A stretch of 8,955 nucleotides of DNA, from positions 1 through 8,955 of the forward strand of contig JADFPM010000102.1 in NCBI GenBank assembly GCA_022562335.1, written 5' to 3'. Below the pieces are notes generated by a model. The model saw only the letters and a program-made list of their open reading frames with translations. It was not told where the DNA came from and searched no databases. Positions within the stretch are counted from its first letter, which is position 1, and every line of letters begins with the position of its first letter. Positions 6,189-8,955 of the stretch are shown here, one piece after another. This stretch comes from Chloroflexota bacterium. GTDB taxonomy: Bacteria; Chloroflexota; Dehalococcoidia; Lucifugimonadales; UBA3495. A program made the translations under genes and the position numbers.

Positions 6189-6213
6189 CCGGACGGTGTG
6201 CCCCCGTCCCCGG
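6189..6213 (-). other. GC-rich hairpin just upstream of the DsrE-like gene
   Basis: CCGGACGG (6189-6196) can pair with CCGTCCCCGG (6204-6213), with two unpaired bases. It lies a few nucleotides before the Shine-Dalgarno of the DsrE-like gene and lacks a T-run. It could modulate translation or mark an mRNA boundary between the 57-aa gene and the DsrE-like gene. Confidence 0.3.
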
Positions 6214-6287
6214 TTCCTTATGATGGTGGTCAGGAAACCAGCGGCCAGGGCTCACTTAGGTTGATCTTCTGACCGGGCGCCTCTCGG

Positions 6288-6461
6288 CTACACGTCCTTT
6301 ATGGCGTTACGCACTGCCTCGACCAACTCGGGAGTTACCTCCATTCCGTGGACCGACTGGGCGTGCTTGCCCACCTGCTCCAGGATCTCATCTACCGTCT
6401 CGCCCCGCACCTCAGCGTCGCAGTCTGGCCCCAGGTCGCGGCACCTTAACAACTTTGCCAT
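6288..6461 (-). CDS. DUF1059-type small metal-binding protein (57 aa)
   Basis: This 57-aa protein matches the DUF1059/COG5466 pattern of predicted small metal-binding proteins. Cys7 and Cys14 come from an N-terminal hairpin (LLRCRDLGPDCDAEV), and His33 and His38 from a helix (GKHAQSVHGM), making a likely C2H2 zinc site. The C-terminal TPELVEAVRNAIKDV is the second helix. ATG 6459-6461 is chosen over the upstream ATG at 6521 because an ideal AGGAGG lies 6 nt before it (6468-6473) and homology begins at MAKLLRC. It stops with TAG. It sits between a paralogous 49-aa gene and the DsrE-like gene, on the same strand. The molecular function of the family is not known. Confidence 0.88.
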   Translation of the reverse strand: MAKLLRCRDLGPDCDAEVRGETVDEILEQVGKHAQSVHGMEVTPELVEAVRNAIKDV

Positions 6462-6467
6462 CTCCGG

Positions 6468-6473
6468 CCTCCT
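6468..6473 (-). promoter_or_regulatory. Shine-Dalgarno fixing the start of the 57-aa protein
   Basis: A perfect AGGAGG, 6 nt before ATG 6461. It rules out the longer 77-aa reading from 6521. Confidence 0.8.
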
Positions 6474-6554
6474 TTGGTCCTTACGAATTCGGGCCCAAGA
6501 AAGATGAGAAACCCAAGCCAACGCCTTGACCGGCGGCCGCCGGCATCCCGGAAG

Positions 6555-6704
6555 CTACTCCGGCTGTGCCATGGCCAAGGCCTGTTCGGCGGTCAGCTCC
6601 ATTTGATGGGTCTCTCGGGCGTGCTGCTGAGCCTGCTCCACCAGCGCTTCCTCGGTATCCGCCCGGATAACATACCCGCAGGGACATTGGATCACCTTGT
6701 TCAT
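6555..6704 (-). CDS. DUF1059-like small metal-binding protein (49 aa)
   Basis: This is a short gene that is easily missed. The minus strand from ATG 6702-6704 to TAG 6555-6557 encodes 49 residues beginning MNKVIQCPCGYVIRADTEE and ending EQALAMAQPE. Cys7 and Cys9 (CPC) plus His28 and His33 (QHARETHQM) reproduce the Cys-Cys/His-x4-His layout of the neighbouring 57-aa protein, so it is a diverged paralogue in which the CxxxxxxC hairpin is shortened to CxC. An AGGA at 6713-6716 lies 8 nt before this ATG, making it a better start than ATG 6713, which overlaps that signal. It is the first gene of the minus-strand set and diverges from the BTAD regulator. Confidence 0.85.
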   Translation of the reverse strand: MNKVIQCPCGYVIRADTEEALVEQAQQHARETHQMELTAEQALAMAQPE

Positions 6705-6737
6705 TATTGTCATCCTGTACGATTAGGCATGTCGATG

Positions 6738-6745
6738 ACTATAAT
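6738..6745. promoter_or_regulatory. Overlapping divergent -10 elements
   Basis: The plus strand reads TATAAT at 6740-6745, pointing to the BTAD regulator. The minus strand reads TATAGT at 6743-6738, pointing to the 49-aa gene, about 27 nt before its start counting from the expected transcription start. No strong -35 is seen on either side. The symmetry suggests a bidirectional promoter. Confidence 0.4.
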
Positions 6746-6790
6746 GGTCGGCGAGTGTTGGAGGACCGTTGGCGGAAGGTTGGTGAGACC

Positions 6791-7105
6791 TTGGAGACGA
6801 CTTCGCTGCGATTCTATCTTACCGGCCGGGTTTGCGCCGAATCGGCAACGGCTGTGCTGGATGAGAGCCAGTTCCCCAGCCGCCAGGCCAGGTTGCTCTT
6901 CGCCTACCTGGTCTGCCATCGGGCGCAGCCAATCCCACGGCAGCGATTGGCCGAGGCGCTATGGCCCGGGGATATCCCGGCGGCCTGGGATGCGGCGCTC
7001 AAGTCATTGGTAAGCAAGCTCAGACAGTTTCTGGGCCGCCTCGAGGCCGGCCCTTCCGGCCTTTCGATATCCAGTCAGTTCGGCTGCCTCCCGGCGCCTG
7101 GATAG
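6791..7105 (+). pseudogene. BTAD/SARP-like transcription regulator, N-terminal winged-helix part
   Basis: This segment encodes the OmpR-type winged helix that precedes BTAD domains: LRFYLTGRV, then FPSRQARLLFAYLVCHRAQ, PIPRQRLAEALWPGDIPAAW and ALKSLVSKLRQFLGRLEAG. It runs to about GLSISSQF, near 7080. There the frame leaves homology and hits TAG at 7103-7105. The correct continuation is one base back (see the next feature). The start is uncertain: TTG 6791 gives a typical N terminus with a weak GGTGAG before it; GTG 6755 in the same frame is an alternative and would be almost leaderless from the TATAAT at 6740. No ATG is available. The gene diverges from the small metal-binding protein genes and could have regulated them. 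Confidence 0.75.
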
Positions 7106-7560
7106 ACCTGGAGGCCGCTCAAAATGCGATGGACCAGGCCGAGGGATTGGTCCGGTCGGGGGATTTCCAGACGGCCTGGGGACCCGCCAACGTGGCGTTG
7201 ACCATAGCCCGCCGGCCCTTCCTATCGGGGGAGGATGGCGGGTGGGTGGATCTGAAACGCAACGAGATCCAGGACCTGCTGCTCCGGTCCCTGGACTGCT
7301 ACGTAGATCTCTGCCTTCGTAGCGGCCAAGGAGCTCTAGGGGTCCAGATGGCAGCCCAAGCCGTGGTCTTGGAGCCATATCGGGAGACCAGTTATCATCG
7401 CCTCATGGCCTCTCACGCAGCGGTGGGCAACCGCGCCGAAGCCTTGCGGGTCTACCACCGCTGCCGGATGTTGCTGGGCGAAGAGCTTGGGATCGACCCG
7501 TCGCCCGAAATCGAGAGCCTGTATTTGGAACTGCTGCGCCTTGCCCCGAAAACGGCCTAA
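7075..7560 (+). pseudogene. BTAD/SARP-like regulator, C-terminal bacterial transcriptional activation domain
   Basis: From SVRLPPGAWIDLEAAQNAMD onward the BTAD domain is complete. It contains helical repeats with FLSGEDGGWVDLKRNEIQDLLL, then LEPYRETSYHRLMASHAAVGN, the tail RVYHRCRMLLGEELGIDPS and PEIESLYLELLRLAP, all highly typical of SARP/AfsR-like regulators. It ends at TAA 7558-7560. It is in the -1 frame relative to the winged helix; joined, the two parts give about 258 aa, a normal size for a stand-alone BTAD regulator. There is no slippery heptamer at the junction (7060-7085), so a deleted base, natural or by sequencing error, is likelier than programmed frameshifting. It is 53 bp upstream of the globin-LuxR gene on the same strand. 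Confidence 0.78.
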
Positions 7561-7602
7561 AACTTGGCCTGAGCACAGACCGAATCGAGAAAATCGGAAT
7601 AA

Positions 7603-7615
7603 ATGACTAAATCAT
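7603..7615 (+). promoter_or_regulatory. Small palindrome overlapping the globin-LuxR start codon
   Basis: ATGACTAAATCAT (ATGA-N5-TCAT) overlaps the start ATG at 7614, which lacks a Shine-Dalgarno. ATGACTA is also directly repeated at 7603 and 7614. It could be an autoregulatory site or chance. Confidence 0.25.
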
Positions 7616-8225
7616 GACTACTTCAGCTGACAAGTCCCTATATCAGCGCCTTGGCGGATACAACGCTATCGCCTCGGTAGTAACAGAGTTGTACGACCGG
7701 ATGGTGAACGATTCGCACGTCTGGTATCACTGGAAGGGACTCAGCGCCGATAGCATAGCTGCGGAAAGCCGGCGGTTCACTGATCTGGTGTGCGCCAATG
7801 AGGACGGGCCGGACGCCGCCTGGCGGTGTGACGCTAACAACACCTATACGGGCCTTGGTATCAGCAACGTTGAATGGGAATATTTCGTCAACCTGACGGC
7901 GGAGACACTGGACCAATCTAGTTTGACCGATAGGGAGAAAGACGGGCTCTTTTCCATGTTGGCCAGTTCCAAGGCGGCGATAACCGTTGACAGCCAGGCC
8001 CCCTCCTCTAGCGCCGTATTCGCCGCGTTCCCCCATCAACTCACCCAACGCGAGCGGGAAGTGCTGCGGCTGGTGGCCATGGGCAAGAACAATCCTGAGA
8101 TCGCCGCGGAGTTGTTCATCAGCATCAACACCGTCACCCGCCACATCAGCAATATCTTCGCCAAGACCAGCACCACCAACCGGGTGCAAGCAGCGGTATA
8201 TGCTGCCCGGCGCCACCTGGTGTAG
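7614..8225 (+). CDS. Truncated-globin-like domain fused to LuxR/GerE DNA-binding domain
   Basis: This 203-aa protein is a probable one-component sensor and transcription factor. Residues 1-124 form a group 1-type truncated-globin domain: SLYQRLGGYNAIASVVTELY (8-27, with B10-type Tyr27), WKG (40-42) and GLGISNVEWEYF (80-91). It aligns without gaps with the stand-alone globin encoded downstream. At the proximal heme-ligand position, His in the neighbour, this protein has Tyr78 (codon TAT 7845-7847), so heme binding is uncertain or uses Tyr. A Ser/Ala/Pro linker (125-140) leads to a complete LuxR-type HTH (143-203: LTQREREVLRLVAMGKNNPEIAAELFISINTVTRHISNIFAKTS and NRVQAAVYA). No phosphoreceiver is present. 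No Shine-Dalgarno precedes ATG 7614. It lies between the broken BTAD gene and the paralogous globin. Confidence 0.85.
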   Translation: MTTSADKSLYQRLGGYNAIASVVTELYDRMVNDSHVWYHWKGLSADSIAAESRRFTDLVCANEDGPDAAWRCDANNTYTGLGISNVEWEYFVNLTAETLDQSSLTDREKDGLFSMLASSKAAITVDSQAPSSSAVFAAFPHQLTQREREVLRLVAMGKNNPEIAAELFISINTVTRHISNIFAKTSTTNRVQAAVYAARRHLV

Positions 8226-8327
8226 CCGCCTGTAGTATCCCTATCCTCCCTGCATTCAAACCCCGGCTCAAACAATCCTTGCACCCCTTTTTAATCCCCC
8301 GTTTGGTCATTCGTCTTGCCCCAAAAA

Positions 8328-8343
8328 TCACAGAGTCATGTGA
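8328..8343. promoter_or_regulatory. Inverted repeat upstream of the stand-alone globin
   Basis: TCACA-N6-TGTGA is a perfect 5-bp dyad in the 186-bp gap between the two globin genes, 68 bp before the globin start. The arms are in the opposite order to a CRP site. It could be one of two operator half-regions together with the 8360-8376 palindrome. Confidence 0.35.
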
Positions 8344-8359
8344 TGCGCAACATTACTTT

Positions 8360-8376
8360 GCCCATTAGTATTGGGC
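8360..8376. promoter_or_regulatory. 17-bp palindrome upstream of the globin gene, candidate operator
   Basis: GCCCATTAGTATTGGGC pairs with its own complement at 14 of 16 non-central positions. It lies 35 bp upstream of ATG 8412, where a promoter would be, and includes a TAGTAT that could act as -10. Its size suits a dimeric LuxR-type HTH, such as the one encoded just upstream. Confidence 0.5.
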
Positions 8377-8411
8377 TCTCAGATTTCATTTATTTGGGAA
8401 GGAGAGGGAAT

Positions 8412-8795
8412 ATGACAAACGTATCTGAAAGATCGTTGTACGAGCGTATGGGAGGGTATGACACCCTTGCGGCATTCACCGACGAATTGCTCCAGCGCCT
8501 GACCAGCGACCCGGAGATCGGGATCTATTGGCGGGGCCACAGCACCGACAGCATGAAAAGGGACAGGCAACTCATTGTGGACTTCCTGTGCGAAGCGATA
8601 GGCGGCCCGGTGATCTACCGGCGCACGGACCTGAAGACGTCTCATCAAGGCCTCAGGATCAGCGAGCGTGACTGGGAGGTTTTTGCGAACCATGCCGTAG
8701 CCGCACTGGAGAAGCTCGAGGTGCCCGAACAGGAGAAGCAGGAATTCCTCGAATGCGCGGCCAGTCTCAAAGATGACATCGTGGAGGAAAGATAA
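8412..8795 (+). CDS. Group 1-type truncated globin
   Basis: This 127-aa heme protein probably binds O2 or NO in the cytoplasm. The family features are SLYERMGGYDTLAAFTDELL (8-27), DFLCEAIGGP (57-66), the proximal-His motif KTSHQGLRIS (75-84, His78) and the final helix EQEKQEFLECAASLKDDIVEE. Leu27 stands at the B10 position, often Tyr in NO-dioxygenating truncated globins, so its distal pocket differs. ATG 8412 is chosen because AAGGAG at 8399-8404 is 7 nt upstream and because the N terminus then lines up with the paralogous globin-LuxR protein. Its stop TAA overlaps the ATG of the next gene (TAATG), implying an operon. Confidence 0.92.
   Translation: MTNVSERSLYERMGGYDTLAAFTDELLQRLTSDPEIGIYWRGHSTDSMKRDRQLIVDFLCEAIGGPVIYRRTDLKTSHQGLRISERDWEVFANHAVAALEKLEVPEQEKQEFLECAASLKDDIVEER
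8783..8787 (+). promoter_or_regulatory. Shine-Dalgarno of the last gene, inside the globin gene end
   Basis: GGAGG lies 7 nt before ATG 8795, which overlaps the globin stop as TAATG. It is a strong start signal, yet the frame it opens ends at TGA within about 35 codons, while the conserved domain is in the +1 frame. Confidence 0.65.
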
Positions 8796-8807
8796 TGCAG
8801 TCGATAG

Positions 8808-8955
8808 ATATACACATCGCTCGTCGAGCTTATCCGATCCGAATCACAACGGCTCAAGGAATACTTGAACAGCTTGCCACTCGAGGCCCTGGAACGTCCC
8901 AGTCCATGTGAGATGTGGGACGTCGGGGAAGTCATAGCCCATCTGGAATGGTTTG
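8808..8955 (+). CDS. DinB/MDMPI_N-like four-helix protein, N-terminal part, apparent frameshift near start
   Basis: The readable frame gives IYTSLVELIRSESQRLKEYL, then NSLPLEALERPSPCEMWDVG and EVIAHLEWF to the window edge. The SPCEMWDVGEVIAHL segment is typical of the mycothiol-dependent maleylpyruvate isomerase N-terminal/DinB superfamily, with the His that usually belongs to its metal site. The frame is closed upstream by TAG at 8805-8807 and contains no ordinary start before TTG 8865. The well-formed start is ATG 8795 with GGAGG, in the frame one base earlier, so a single extra base around 8797-8815 (the GATAGATATA stretch) would explain it. The substrate or thiol partner is unknown. Confidence 0.65.
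   Translation, partial: MYTSLVELIRSESQRLKEYLNSLPLEALERPSPCEMWDVGEVIAHLEWF

Noticed and set aside
6481..6687. A 68-codon minus-strand frame overlapping the 49-aa metal-binding gene
   Set aside because: Its Gly/Ala-rich translation has no family pattern, whereas the neighbouring frame gives a clear Cys/His paralogue with a Shine-Dalgarno.
7060..7085. Programmed -1 frameshifting in the BTAD regulator
   Set aside because: No slippery heptamer in the correct phase and no clear downstream stimulatory structure.
8316..8411. N-terminal extension of the stand-alone globin upstream of ATG 8412
   Set aside because: The extension would run through the palindrome and Shine-Dalgarno, and the paralogous globin starts at the position matching ATG 8412.

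Overview
The window comes from a GC-rich bacterial chromosome. Gene content suggests an uncultured Chloroflexota lineage of the Dehalococcoidia/SAR202 kind: fused siroheme decarboxylase domains, MerR-like HTH regulators with an alpha-helical C-terminal domain, small CxC/HxxxxH metal-binding proteins, a BTAD regulator and short group 1-type globins. The taxonomic call is an inference from gene content, not from a marker gene.

Minus strand, 1-2929: a tetrapyrrole cluster transcribed right to left. It starts with a MerR/BldC-like regulator (2312-2929), followed by a fused AhbA-AhbB siroheme decarboxylase (1138-2223), a SirC/Met8-type precorrin-2 dehydrogenase (434-1126) and the start of hemC (1-319, running off the left edge). 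These genes fit the siroheme-dependent route to heme (porphobilinogen, hydroxymethylbilane, then precorrin-2, siroheme, didecarboxysiroheme). The regulator has what looks like a leaderless promoter embedded in 10-bp-spaced direct repeats.

Plus strand, 3242-5556: a protein-L-isoaspartate methyltransferase (pcm), an MscS-type channel gene interrupted by one in-frame TGA, and a complete tRNA-Ile(GAU) with a good sigma70-like promoter.

Minus strand, 5811-6704: three small genes, namely a cysteine-free DsrE-like protein and two DUF1059/COG5466-type small metal-binding proteins. One of these, 49 aa long, is easy to miss. A BTAD/SARP-like regulator gene diverges from them (6791-7560, plus) and is broken by a -1 frameshift. 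The intergenic region between them has overlapping -10 elements on both strands.

Plus strand, 7614-8955: the most unusual part. A 203-aa protein joins a truncated-globin-like domain to a LuxR/GerE helix-turn-helix. It is followed by a stand-alone paralogous globin that aligns with it without gaps. The stand-alone copy keeps the proximal heme histidine (His78), whereas the fusion has Tyr at the same position. A near-perfect 17-bp palindrome lies just upstream of the stand-alone globin and is a candidate operator. The window ends in the start of a DinB/MDMPI_N-like gene whose well-marked start codon is one base out of frame with its domain.

Three genes (mscS, the BTAD regulator and the DinB-like gene) are each spoiled by a single small lesion while otherwise well preserved. 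This pattern suggests either assembly/sequencing errors or recent pseudogene formation.
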